A stretch of DNA of 64,000 nucleotides from Acanthamoeba castellanii str. Neff (taxonomy: Eukaryota; Discosea; Longamoebia; Acanthamoebidae), in NCBI RefSeq assembly GCF_000313135.1, contig NW_004457654.1, positions 504,210 through 568,209 of the forward strand, read 5' to 3'. This document shows positions 38,632 through 49,907 of this stretch, piece after piece. Position numbers and translations under genes: made by a program. Within the stretch, counting starts at the first letter, position 1, and every line of letters begins with the position of its first letter. Below the pieces are notes generated by a model. The model was not told where the DNA came from, did no database searches, and worked only from the letters and a program-made list of their open reading frames with translations.

Positions 38632-40943
38632 TCATGAGCAGAAGCGCTCGTTGAGCTCGAGGAGCCGCTGGCGGAGCAGCTTGGCGGGGCGCGACGGGAA
38701 GAGCAGGGCGTCGAGGGTGCGCTGGGCCTCGGTGAGCTCGAGCTGCGTGGTCTCGATGGCGGACTCGGTGGCGGTGTGGGAGTTGAGCAGTTCCTCGAGC
38801 GCGTACTGGGTGAGGTTCATCACCACGAAGGCCCGGGCCAGTGTGAAGAAGGGTTCCAGCTCGACGAACAATCGCTGCCGCCTTTCGTCCGTGCTCTGTT
38901 GCAGGAAACGCGCCACTCGATCCAGTCCCTGCCGTGCAAAAACACATATTTCGAAATCCGCATCAGAGAAGGTCATTTTGCCCTGCAGCGGGCTGGAATT
39001 TGAAACACTCCTAGTGCGTGTGCGTGCGTGTGAGCGGAGGTGAGGCGGACCTGGTTGAGGTGTGTGAGGTGCTGCTGTTCGGTCTTCTGGACCTTTCGCT
39101 GCTTGTGGAGTTCGATGATCTTCTCCTTGTTGCAGAGCGGGGAGGACGGGTAGTACTGGATGAGGTTGACCATCAGGTTGTTGAGGCTGTTGTTTTCAAA
39201 CACCTCATTGAGCGCGCCAAAGAGGCTCGTGTTGTGGTTGTACTTGGCTGTTGTGCCCACAGATCGCCATCAGCATCACCAACGATTGCACACGCACACG
39301 CACACGCACACGCACACGCACACGCACACGCACACGCACACGCACAACTAACAAAGAAGGGCAAACGAGGTACCAGGGTCGCGAAGGAAGTCGAACACGG
39401 TGGTGAGTGGAATTGTGGACGCTTCGACTCTATCCATGGGGTTGGCCAACACTCCCTCGAAGTAACTGCATCATCGGTGGACCGTCCGTAAGATTCAAAC
39501 CTCAACCTCATCAGACAGGCCACTGTGGGCGCGATCGGCGCGCAAGGGGGAACGAACTTTTCGATGCCGGCTTCACGGCCCTGGTAGGCGTGCAGGAACA
39601 GGATGTGCGGTCGGTAGTCGTTCACTGTGCCGGCGATCGTAGACGGTCTCAGCTTCACGAGCAACAGGCACGCAGATTGGGGTGGGAGTGACGTACGAGG
39701 GAAGTTGTCGAGCAGGATGAGCTTTCGCTTCTTCCAGAACGCGGAGAGGCTCTTGGCGAACTCGACCGTGACGTTGGCGCTGACGGTAGTCCGTCCTTGG
39801 TTTGAAATAACGACGTTGACACGTCAGCAGCAGCAGCAGAAGAAGAAAGGCCACGTGTAGCTCACCTGTAAAGAGAAGCGTCCAGTTGGTGGGCAGAGCT
39901 TGGTTGAGGTCTCGCCAGTACTTGATCTTCTTTTGGTCTGCCTTGTCCTCCGTGCCACGCTCAAGAGCCTGAAATGCATCGCATGTGGTGTAAGCAACAC
40001 GACACCCAGTGCAACACGGCACACACGGCACACAACACGACACACGACACACACATCACACACATCACTCTCACTCACTCACTCACACACACACATCACT
40101 CACTCACGACACACACAGGACTGAGCAGGTACCTGGAAATCGCCACAGCTGTGAGTTGGGCACATGTACCAATTGACCCGCGGTGCCGGCTTGTCGCCCA
40201 GCCGCTCCTTGAGCACGTCGGCCACCCGCTTGGCGAGGTCGTTGGCCAGCTTGGCGTGCATGAGGCCCACCGTGAGCTGCTGCTGCCCCTTCTGGGGCGG
40301 CGTCTTGGTGCGCGCCATCTGGCGCGCGGCGGACAGGTCCTCGAGGAAGAGAGTCACGTTGCGGCAGCCCAGCTCGGCGAACGTGGCCAGCTTGTTGGCC
40401 AGCTGGCCCACGTCCGACGAAAAGCCGCGCTCGTCGTCGTAATGCGACAGATCCGCCTGGGGCGAGATTCCTGCTCACACGCACCACCGCACACACCGCA
40501 CACACCGCACACACCGCACACGCGAAGATGTCAGCGAACAACATAAGTTGGGGTGGGCGGGTGCAGGGATCGGTACCGTAGTTGAAGGCGACGCCCTTGT
40601 CCGAGCAGAACTTGATGAAGTCGCGGAACTGGCCCAGTTCCTCTTCGGTGTAGGGCTCACGCCACTCCTTGCGTTGCTGCAGTGATGAACGAAATAAAAT
40701 AAAATGGTAAATAAGAAATTGGATTAATAATCAAATCTCATTAATTCAAGTGATATAAAATAGATGGGAGGTGCGTGCAACCTTGGGGTCTTCCTTGGCG
40801 GCATAGAGGTAGTGATTGAGGCCTTTAGGGACGAATCGAGCGACCAGCGATTTGCGATCGTCCATGCTCCACAGCCGCCCAAAGAAGGCCTCCACGATTC
40901 CCGAAATCTTAAACACTCGCTCCTCCTTTTGCATCTGCGCCAT
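38632..40943 (-). CDS. GH84 beta-N-acetylglucosaminidase (O-GlcNAcase-like)
   Basis: Removes O-GlcNAc from proteins in relatives such as human OGA. Nine exons join in frame to 484 residues: 40943-40782, 40676-40577, 40470-40133, 39968-39866, 39795-39697, 39624-39558, 39465-39374, 39247-39051, 38928-38632. The family opening is clear (GIVEAFFGRLWSMDDRKSL, then LNHYLYAAKEDPK), followed by EWREPYT, GISPQADLS and CRNVTLFLEDL, then a CPTHSCG element, a LLDNFPLNDY element and LANPM. In OGA the catalytic pair is Asp-Asp; here it is Glu131-Asp132, so the polarising Asp is replaced by Glu while the acid/base Asp is kept. The Asn and Asp of the DN/ND element are kept, the preceding Trp is Leu. No signal peptide, consistent with a nucleocytoplasmic enzyme; the OGA stalk is short and there is no acetyltransferase-like tail. 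Confidence 0.9.
39297..39346. repeat. CGCACA hexanucleotide repeat in a GH84 intron
   Basis: About eight perfect copies of a six-base unit in the intron 39248-39373 of the minus-strand GH84 gene. Confidence 0.9.
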
Positions 40944-41073
40944 CTTTGCTCGTTGTTTAATTCAATTGATAACAAAAAAATACAAATAAATAATAAATAC
41001 CACAAAAAGGAGAAGAAACCACGAAAGCGTTCTGGGAACGCGTGTCGTGCGATGGTACGCGTGCGGCGCGTGT

Positions 41074-44000
41074 TTACCAGTCCTCACCCGACGAGAAGTG
41101 CGGGCTATAGGGTCCAGCGGCGCTGTGGAAGAGGCCCATGATCAGCGGCAGGTACCTCAGCGAGTTCCACTGCGCAGGCAAGTGCAGGTGGCCGCGTAGG
41201 TCAGCCAGCAGCTGCTTCTTGAGCTCCATGTTCTCTCGATAGTTGTGGTTCTTCGCCCTGGCCAGTCGCGCCAGCTCCAACTTGGCTCTGCACGCCCAAG
41301 AATCAGCACAAGACATGCACACACAACCGCACACCCACGCACACTCACACAACCGACATGTTTGGTGGAGATGCGCACCGCTCGGCTTCGCGCTTGTGCT
41401 CAAGCTGGTCGTGAAGGTCGGTGAGCACGTTGAAGGGATCATCGAATGCGCGCAGGAAGCTTTCGTTTTCGATCGCGGTCCTGGCCTTCTTGTTGGAGCG
41501 GTAGCGGATGGCCTGGGCCAGCGCTGCTCGCATGTAGTGGGGCTCCTCCGGTTCATCCTCGTCGCTCTGCCCCTTGCCCTTGCCCTTCTTGTCCTCCTCT
41601 TCATCCTTCTACACGCGCACATGTGAGTACATGGGCACGTACACGACACACACCGCACTTGCACACGCACACGCACACGCATCACCGCACACACACACAC
41701 AACACACAGCACACAACACACAACACACAACCACACCACAAACCTTAGGATCTTCCTTATCCTCATCACCATCGTCGCCATCGTCGTCGCCTCCATCATC
41801 GCCACCACCGCCGCCGCCGGAGGCAGCCTTGAGGGTGCGAATGCGAGGCGGCTTGACCGTGCTGGGCGCGAGTTTGAAGATGTGGCGAAACATGGAGTGG
41901 AGGGTCGGCGCGCCGTCTACCCCGCTCAACCGGATGGCGAAGTCGTCCTTGAAGAACGACACCCACGCGTCAGGCACCAATCCGTCGCGGTCATCCATCT
42001 GCTGAGTGATGCTAGTAAAGCACACGACAGACAACACGACACGACACGACACACGCACAAGGTCGTGAGTAAGTCGGCAACGCCACAATTGATGCGATCT
42101 GAGAGGTCAAATACTTGGTGAGATCGTGCAAGTAGTGCTTCTGGAGGAAGAGCCACTGGCGGATAAAGGTGATTGATGACAGCATGGCCTCGATGTTGGG
42201 GTAGCCCGTTTCATTGAGCCGGTGCTCGAAGTACCGCGTCGCGTCCATCATCGATTTCACTGTGGTGCCGACACACGACACACACCGCAGAGCGTCAACC
42301 AGAGCTCCCAAAAGAAAACACCTCAATTTGCGAACAAGGCGCTTACCGAGGCGCTTGGGGTCGTAGCGAGCGGGCTCGTCGGCAATGACCGCGCCATGTC
42401 CCTCCGGCACCTCAAAGGGGAACTTGAACAGCTTATCACCTGCGCGGCGCATGTACAAGCGCGTCAGGTTTCACATTCGCGCTACACCAGCTTGCAGCGC
42501 GACAGGCTGGAGGTTGCTGCGCGTACCGCTGAAGTCCTTGCCCGTCTCGGCGAGCAGGACGACCGCGTCGGCGCTGTTGAGGACGGGCTCCCGGTAGGAC
42601 CTGCCCCTGGCCAGCACGTCCAGCAGACCCAGCACCTCGAACTCGTTGGCGTTGTAGAAGATCGAGTCCGAGCTCCTCCTCATCGCCTCCTCTACATTGA
42701 TAATTAAACCAAGAAATAAGCTATTTAAATGAATAAAGTAATACGAAAAAAGAATAAATAAAGGCGCACTGTGTTTCCGTTCCAAAAACGAAACACGAAA
42801 CGAAAACGAAAGTGTAACCGTACCAAGGAAGGCGGACCAGAAGCTCTTCCACACTCGGTCGTTGTCGAGGCCAAGCTCGTGCGACGGTACGACGAGAAGG
42901 TAGCCCACGAGCACGAGCAGGTTGGGGAGCTGGTCCTTGGTGCGCCCGGCGGGCGACTCGATGAAGGTTGTGACCACGCGCCGGATGTGGTCGATCCAGC
43001 GGAAGTCCTTGGCCGCCTCGACGCACAGGCGCATGAAGGAGAAGAGCAGCTTGAGCTGGAACTCGCCGGGCTCGCTGCCCAGCCGCACGATCATGGTGCC
43101 CAGGATGAGGAACAGGACGTCCAGCTGCTTGATGTCGTAGCCGAGCGGGTCCAACGTGCTGTGTGTTGATCAACAAACTTTATCAGTCGACGTGTGCGGC
43201 GGTGCGTGTGCGTGCGAGCGTGCGTGTGCGGCGGTGCGTGTGCTAAAGCCGCACCAGAAATAACCCAGGATGGGCTTGAGAAGAATCTTGACACGCTCCC
43301 AGTGGGCCTTGTGGATGTAGAGCGGCAACCAGGCGTTGATCGGTTCCCGCCCCTTACCTGCGCACACCATCACCACCATTCCCATCGATGAGAAGGGCAA
43401 GAACGAAGGCAACGCCATCTACGACAGTACCCCGTAGCGCCACGGCGATCTTGCGCGCCATTTCGAAGCCGCCGTGGGTGCGAATAGCATCCTTGGAGTC
43501 GAGCGAGTACTTGATGGCGTCCTCCATGGCGGACTTGGCCATGAAGGTGTTGGAGATGTCGAAGATGCGGATCTGGGTCGAGTCGTCGATCGACACCTCG
43601 GGACGGGCCACGGCCAAGCCCACGCCTGGCATAGAGAGTCAGTGGTTGAGCGAGTGCATGTGATTTGATTAATTATATGACGACGCAAGGCTTCGCGCTG
43701 CGTACCCAGCACGTCCTGGTCCTCGAGCAGGAGCTCCGTCCAGTTCATCTGGGTGAGCATGCAATCAAAGAACTCCTTGGAGTCCTCCGACACATCCTTC
43801 AACTCCTGTGTGGCATCACTCAAGCGTTAGCGTTGAAGTAGGTGGCTGCGTGGGTGCGATGGCGCATGGTGCGTGTGTGTATGCGTGTGCGTGTGCGTGT
43901 GCGCGTGTGCGGCACCTCTTCCTCGGTTTCGAGTTCCGCGAGCAGCTTCTCGAGCCGCTGCATCTCCTTGGCGTTCTTCTGAGCGCGCACGTCCATCTTA

Positions 44001-47000
44001 CGCTGTCGACGGGCCTTCGAGAACACGGCCGCGAATCGAATGTCGTTGGCTCTGCACGCAGAGTTAACTGCCATCAGTCGGTTTGACCCTTGAAGCGCGC
44101 CAATGACACCCGATGGGCGTACCGTGCGATGACGGCCGTCGAGACAGCGCCACGAGACAGCTCGGCGAGAATGCGGTGCAGGCCGTCCAGCTTTGCTTGC
44201 GCCTCACTGTAGCCGTGGTTCATAATAGAAAAGGGATGAGACCTCACTCCAGGCGAGAGAAACAATGAAAGCTGGACAAGGCGCGAGTGCGCGCACCTGC
44301 GAATCTGGAGCATCCGTTCGCGCTCGTCCTTGCTGTAGTGGAAGGGCATGATCTCGTCGATGCGCAGCTGCAGATTGTTGAGCTGCTGCGTCCATTCATT
44401 GATCTCGGCCGGGCTCACGTTGACGAGCGACATCCCCGCCGTGGCTGCGGCCTTCTGCACGGCGGCGGCCCCAGTGGCACCACCCTGCTGCAGCTTGCCC
44501 TCTCCCGGCTTCTGCGCGCCGCCACCGCTGTCGCTTCCACCTCCACCTCCACCTCCACCTCCACCTCCACCTCCACCTCCACCTCCACCTCCACCTCCAC
44601 CTCCACCTCCACCTCCACCTCCACCTCCACCTCCGCCGGTCTGGGGCTGCGGGCTCGAAGGAGCGCGGGCCGGCTTCTTGCCCGACGACACGGCATCGCT
44701 GATCTTCTTGGAGAGCTCGTTCACTAGCCACACAACAACGCGTTCAATCAGGAACTGGTTGCGTGTGCGATGCGTGCGTGCGTGTGCGATATACCTTCTT
44801 GGTTGAGGTACTTGAGCAGACACAGGTCGTTGGTGCCGCCCCTGCTCAGCTTCTCCACGTTGACCTCGACCTTGTTGCCCAGCACACCCTCCTTGGACTC
44901 GACTTTGCACAGGACGTAGACCCTGGTGGCGGTGCCTTCGTCCGCCGCCTTGCCCTTGTCGGCCGAATCGGCGGCCGAGTCGTCCCTGCGCAGCCACAGC
45001 TCGAGCTCGACCTTACCCTCGCGTGGGATGGGCACCACCGACGTGCACTTTCGGCGCAGGGTGACCGGCGCCGAGAAGCCGTCGACAAACGAGTAGCGCG
45101 GGTCCACAAACTCGAACGTGATCGTCGCCTGTTACACCCAGCCACTCAATGTAAGTGTAAGCAAGTGTTGGTGGTTGGTGGTTGTTTAGCGCGGGTGAGC
45201 GCACGTCGCCGATGGAGGAGTTGACCAGGTTGAACAGCTGCTGGATCTTCTCGAGCAGCGCCTCCTCGCCGTCGGCAGCCTCGGCGTACTGAAACACGCC
45301 CTCCTTGGTTCCGAGTTTCCTGATCCGATCACGCAACCGCACACGCACACGAATTTGAGCTTCCTGATGAGGTCTATGTGATGAGGCCGGCTTCGTACCG
45401 GAGGTCGTTCAGCAGGCGGAAGTTGTGGTCGTCCGAGAAGCCGATCGCGTGGATGACCACCTCCCTGTTCAGCGCCTTGATCTTGTCGCGCAGCGCAATG
45501 GAGGCCGCACGAAGGTCTGAAATTTGTTGCGCGAGGTGGTGTGAGCAAACTGGCGATCACCACCTTCGCCTCTGCCGGCCTAGGGGGGCAATGGCAGCTG
45601 CGACCGTACCTTTCCCGCTGGTGTGCTGACCGTCCGTCATGAAGCCCACCACAATCTTGTCGACATTGCTGTCCTTGGTGGTGTACTTGTCCATCAGCCC
45701 TGTCATTGGGTGCAAAACCAAAATTTAGTAAACTGAAATCACAAACTCAAACGCAAACGCAAACGCAACAGGCATACCGCGGATGCAATCGAACGTGGAG
45801 GCAAAGCAGGTCTTGGCGCTGGCCTGGGTCTGGTTGATGACATCCTTGTAGGTCTCCTTTGTGAGGGCCAGCGAGGTGGCTTCGTGGTTATACACCACCA
45901 CCTCCACGATCATCGAGCTCTCGTCCTCCGTAGAGTAGATATGCTCCATGATTTGGATGAGTGCGATTTGGACCTGTGGCAATTGGTGGATGCCATGAAT
46001 TCAGTCACTGAGCGACGACACACGCAACACGACACGACACGACACGACACGACACGACACGACACGACACGACACGACACGACACGACACGACACGACAC
46101 GACACGACACGACACGACACGACCAACGACACGACACGACACGACACACGCACGACACACGCACGACACAAGCACTCCGCGCGCAAGATAACGGGCGGGT
46201 ACCTGGCGCCAGGGCCTGCCCTTCATCGAGCCGCTCCTGTCGGCGACAATGATCATGAGGGTCTTCTGGTTACGCTCCTCGTGCACACGCACGAAGTGCG
46301 ACAGGTCGAGCTCCACCGTAAAGCAGCCATCGGCCAGCGGGCGTCCACCCGGTCGCAGGTTCTTGCGCGCTTCGATCTTCCGTTGCTCATCGTCCACGAG
46401 AGGCGGCAGCGTCTCCTCTGTGATGTGTAATCCTATCGGTTGGCGCACGCACACGGCGCACACTGCACACACGACAGACACACAGCACATGCGATGGTGG
46501 TGGCTTGCTTACCCTCCTCGGGCTCAGCTTCGGCCAGCTCCTCGGGCGACAAGGGCTTCTTGCTCTTGGCGGTCCTCTTCTTCCTCGGCCGCGCTCCCTG
46601 TCCACCGGCCTCCGGCGAGAGCAGATAGAGCGTCGGCGGCCGCAGCGATGACGACGACGAAGAGGACGACCCCGATACAGCAGCGGCGGTCGTTGCCGTG
46701 GCTGGCGGCACAGTCTCTTGCACCACCTCCGGCTCCTTCGGCGCTCCAGCGGCGCTGTCATCTCTACCCCCCAAAAAAACGAAAATAATTAATCATAATA
46801 GGAAAAGCAAATAAAATAAATAAAATAATCGGGAGTAGAAATAAAATGAAAATACCTCACTTGGTTGCTGGCTGAGGTGGGATGGCCGAAGGCTTCGCCC
46901 TGGTGGGCCGCGAAGAGGAAGTCGTCGGGGCACAGCTCGTCGGTGTCCTCCACCAGGCCGCCCTCGGCAGTGAAGAGCTTCACTGTGGCGCGGTCGAGAC

Positions 47001-47142
47001 CGAGCTTGGTCGCCACGGCGTCGAGCACCAACGCGTAGGCCTGGCCCTCAGTCACCAGCACCACCTTGCCTCCCTGCTGCGGGCCGCCATTGCGCTGCAC
47101 CTGCACTCGAAACCGCGTGGCACCGTCTTCCTTCCGCTCCAT
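41074..47142 (-). CDS. Large von Willebrand factor A-domain protein with polyglycine tract
   Basis: Twenty-one exons join in frame to 1,371 residues: 47142-46856, 46763-46513, 46432-46203, 45973-45778, 45699-45610, 45516-45399, 45319-45205, 45128-44795, 44723-44297, 44206-44123, 44051-43916, 43805-43706, 43625-43431, 43357-43255, 43158-42824, 42691-42527, 42439-42347, 42259-42115, 42011-41744, 41608-41379, 41287-41074. Residues about 10-85 look like a ubiquitin-fold domain (weak). A disordered Ser-rich part follows. The VWA domain (about 235-420) has an intact metal-ion site: DRSGS at 244-248, a Thr in the ASTFDC segment and MTDGQ. After a beta-sandwich-like region comes a run of about 35 glycines, helical coiled-coil-like segments (KEMQRLEKLLAELETEEE), then a long helical C-terminal half with no recognised family. 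Cytosolic by lack of a signal peptide. Function unknown; probably a scaffold. It lies 130 bp upstream of the GH84 gene, same strand. Confidence 0.85.
44531..44636 (-). repeat. In-frame hexanucleotide repeat encoding polyglycine
   Basis: About seventeen copies of CCTCCA on the plus strand read as alternating glycine codons on the minus strand, giving about 35 consecutive glycines in the VWA protein. It is the only long tandem repeat in this window that lies in coding sequence. Confidence 0.92.
46021..46146. repeat. ACACG pentanucleotide repeat in a VWA-gene intron
   Basis: About 24 copies of the five-base unit ACACG with one variant copy, inside the intron 45974-46202. Relatives of the same repeat are at 57069-57134 and, as complement, 59049-59141. 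Confidence 0.92.
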
Positions 47143-47400
47143 TCTCGAGTGTTTAGGTCTGATATTCTTATATTTTACGCTTCTAATATCAGACTCGGCA
47201 AAGAGGGACGCTGCCAATCGTGTAATTTTTACAGATATGTTTAGCTGAACCACAACATGTTTGACTTCATTTGTTTAAGAAGGCGGGCTACGTAGCGGCC
47301 AGTGGCACTTTCGGTTCTGGGAAAAAACAAGGAAGGGGGGACACAACACATCGGACGAATCGATTGTGCGATCAATCGACTCGATACAAGATCTGACAAC
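47143..47400. promoter_or_regulatory. Divergent promoter of the VWA and tyrosyl-tRNA synthetase genes
   Basis: 258 bp separate the two start codons, which face away from each other, so both promoters must share this A/T-enriched gap. No TATA box is obvious in either direction. Confidence 0.6.
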
Positions 47401-49723
47401 ATGGAGGGCGAGGTATCGACTGTTGAGACGGTGGAGGTCAAGGAGGCCAAGATCGAGTTGACGCCGGAGCAGGAGGCCAAGTACGAGCTCATCACTCGGG
47501 ATCTTGAGGAAATCGTCGGCGAGAACGATTTCCGCAGCATCCTCAAGGAGGGCCGCGATGTGCGCATCTACTGGGGCACGGCCACCACGGGCAAGCCGCA
47601 CTTGGGATACTTCGTTCCCATTTACAAGCTTTCTGATTTCCTCGCTGGTATGCATTGGCCAATTTTGTCATCTCGCTCGGCTACTTGAATTTTAATCACA
47701 CACGCCTAATTTTTTTTCCTGTAGCTGGCTGCCATGTGACGATCCTGTTTGCCGATCTGCACGCCTACCTGGACAACCTGAAGAGCGATTGGGAGCTGCT
47801 GAAGCTGCGTTGCGAGTGGTACGAGTTCATCATCAAGGAGATGCTCACCTACATCGGCGTGCCGCTCGACAAGCTCAAGTTCATTCGCGGTACCGAGTAC
47901 CAGCTCAGCGAGAAGTACACCATGGACATGTACCGCATGAGCGCTCTCGTCACCACCGAGCACACCAAGAAGGTCAGCATTGCCCTCCCTCCTCTCTCTC
48001 TCTCTCTCGCGTTTCCCTGCACGTCGCGCTCACGTGGCTTTGCGTACACACATGGCAGGCTGGTGCCGAGGTGGTGAAGATGACCACGGCCCCGTTGATG
48101 TCCAACCTGCTGTACCCTATCCTCCAAGCGCTGGACGAGGAGTACCTCGACGTCGACGTTCAGTTCGGTGGCGTCGACCAGCGCAAGATCTTCATGTTCG
48201 CCCGCGAGAACCTGCCCCGCATCGGTTACCGCAAGAGGGCTCACCTCATGAACCCGCTCATCCCTGGCCTCGGCGAGACTGGCAAGATGTCTTCCTCCGA
48301 GCCCCTCTCCAAGGTAACACACGCACGACACACATACACACACACGCACGCACGCACGACACACGCTGGCGGGCGCATTCTTGCTGTTGCTCACAAACTG
48401 GTGTAACAGGTCGAGCTGGATGAGACGAAGGAGGCCATCCAGCACAAGATCAAGCAGGCCTTCGCCCGCGAGGGTGTGGCCCAGGGCAACGGTCTTCTCG
48501 CCATCCTCAAGCACATCCTGTTCAGGTTCCTCGAGAAGCACGACCGACCCTTCGTCGCGCCGCGCATCGATAAGTACGGTGGCCTCCAGACCTTCAAGAC
48601 CTACGCCGAGGTCGAGGCGGCCTTTGTCCTGCCCGAGGGCGACAGCGGCAAGCTCATGGCCGGCGACCTCAAGGGCGGTATCAGGGACCTCCTCAACGAG
48701 TTCCTCCACCCTCTTCGCGAGAAGATCAACGAGAAGGTATGCATCTCCCTCATCTCTACCACCGATTCAATGCCGCCAGCTCACCGCCATCATTTCTTTC
48801 TCGGCCCCGCCGTCAGGCCGAGCTCGCCAGCCGGGCGTACCCGCACCAGGCGCCCGTGGTGATCGCCGTGAGCGGCAAGCCCGACGTCAAGAAGGCCGTC
48901 CCCGTCGCCGCGCCCAAGAAGGGAAAGGTCGCCACCGCTACGCGTACGTTCATCCTCCCTTCCCAGGGGCTCTTGGGCACCGAACACGGTCAAACGTGAC
49001 CACGTGGATGGACCCTGATCGAGTGGCGCGCTGCCTCTTCTGCTGCTGTAGTGGGTCCGCAATCGCTTGAGGTGAAGGTGGGCAGGATTGTCGATATCAA
49101 GAAGCACGAACAGGCCGACACCCTGTACGTGGAGCAGATCGATGTGGGCGAGGACAAGCCCCGCACCATCGTCTCCGGTCTCGTCAACTACATTCCCATC
49201 GAGAAGATGCAGAACCGTCTCGTGCTCGTCTGCACCAACCTCCAACCCGCCGCTCTCCGCGGCGTCACCTCCGAGGGCATGGTCCTCGCCGCCACCAAGA
49301 GGTAATCCCTCTCTTTTCTTTCTCATTCAAACAAGCGCCACTTGATGGTATTGTGATGATGACACTTGTTCGATTGTTGTCACACATAGGGACAAGAAGG
49401 AGGTGCAGGGCCTCGACCTGGTGAACCCGCCCGAGGGCGCCAAGGTGGGCGAGACTGTCTTCTTCGAGGACGATACTGCCGAGCCCGATAGGCCTTCCAT
49501 CTCCAACGCCAGGTTCAAGAAGCTGCTCAAGGTACTACTCCCTCCCTCTTCTCTCGTCCCTCTTTGTCTCGTACGCAGGCTTTGCTGACGCCGACTTTCG
49601 TCTTCGCCCACTGTGAAGGATCTGCGCACGGATGGTGAGGGTAGAGCGCTGTGGAAGGACTCGCCGTTCATGACCTCGGCCGGCGTGTGCACCTCCACCG
49701 TCGTCGATGCCACCATCTCCTGA
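47401..49723 (+). CDS. Cytosolic tyrosyl-tRNA synthetase with C-terminal EMAP-II-like domain
   Basis: Attaches tyrosine to tRNA-Tyr. Eight exons join in frame to 566 residues: 47401-47647, 47725-47972, 48059-48313, 48410-48736, 48817-48943, 49052-49301, 49390-49531, 49619-49723. The catalytic part has the eukaryotic class I signs: [14 protein letters not shown] (HIGH-equivalent PHLG), [21 protein letters not shown] (tyrosine-binding) and KMSSS at 241-245. A Lys/Pro/Ala linker leads at about residue 402 to an EMAP-II/Arc1p-type OB-fold domain ([20 protein letters not shown] onset, ending with a GV-like TSAGVCTS segment), a tRNA-binding tail also found on human TyrRS. The ATG at 47401 is the first in frame and leaves a normal acidic N-terminal extension of about 20 residues. 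Confidence 0.96.
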
Positions 49724-49907
49724 GCGCTCTTCTTGTTCGTTCTTCTTCGGTGCTAGCAAACCAAAATAATGGTTTTTCTATTTGTTACGCTTTTTATTCT
49801 TGGAATTGAAAGTATTTGCAGAACAATTTGAAACGACCAATCCGCTTATTGTGAGGTGAAAAAAAACAGGCTCCTGGCACGGGACAGAAACAAAAGCACA
49901 ACCAGCC

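Noticed and set aside
43255..43266. Alternative donor GTTATT for VWA exon 14
   Set aside because: It puts the next exon out of phase; the donor GTGCGG at 43254 restores the frame and matches the local donor consensus.
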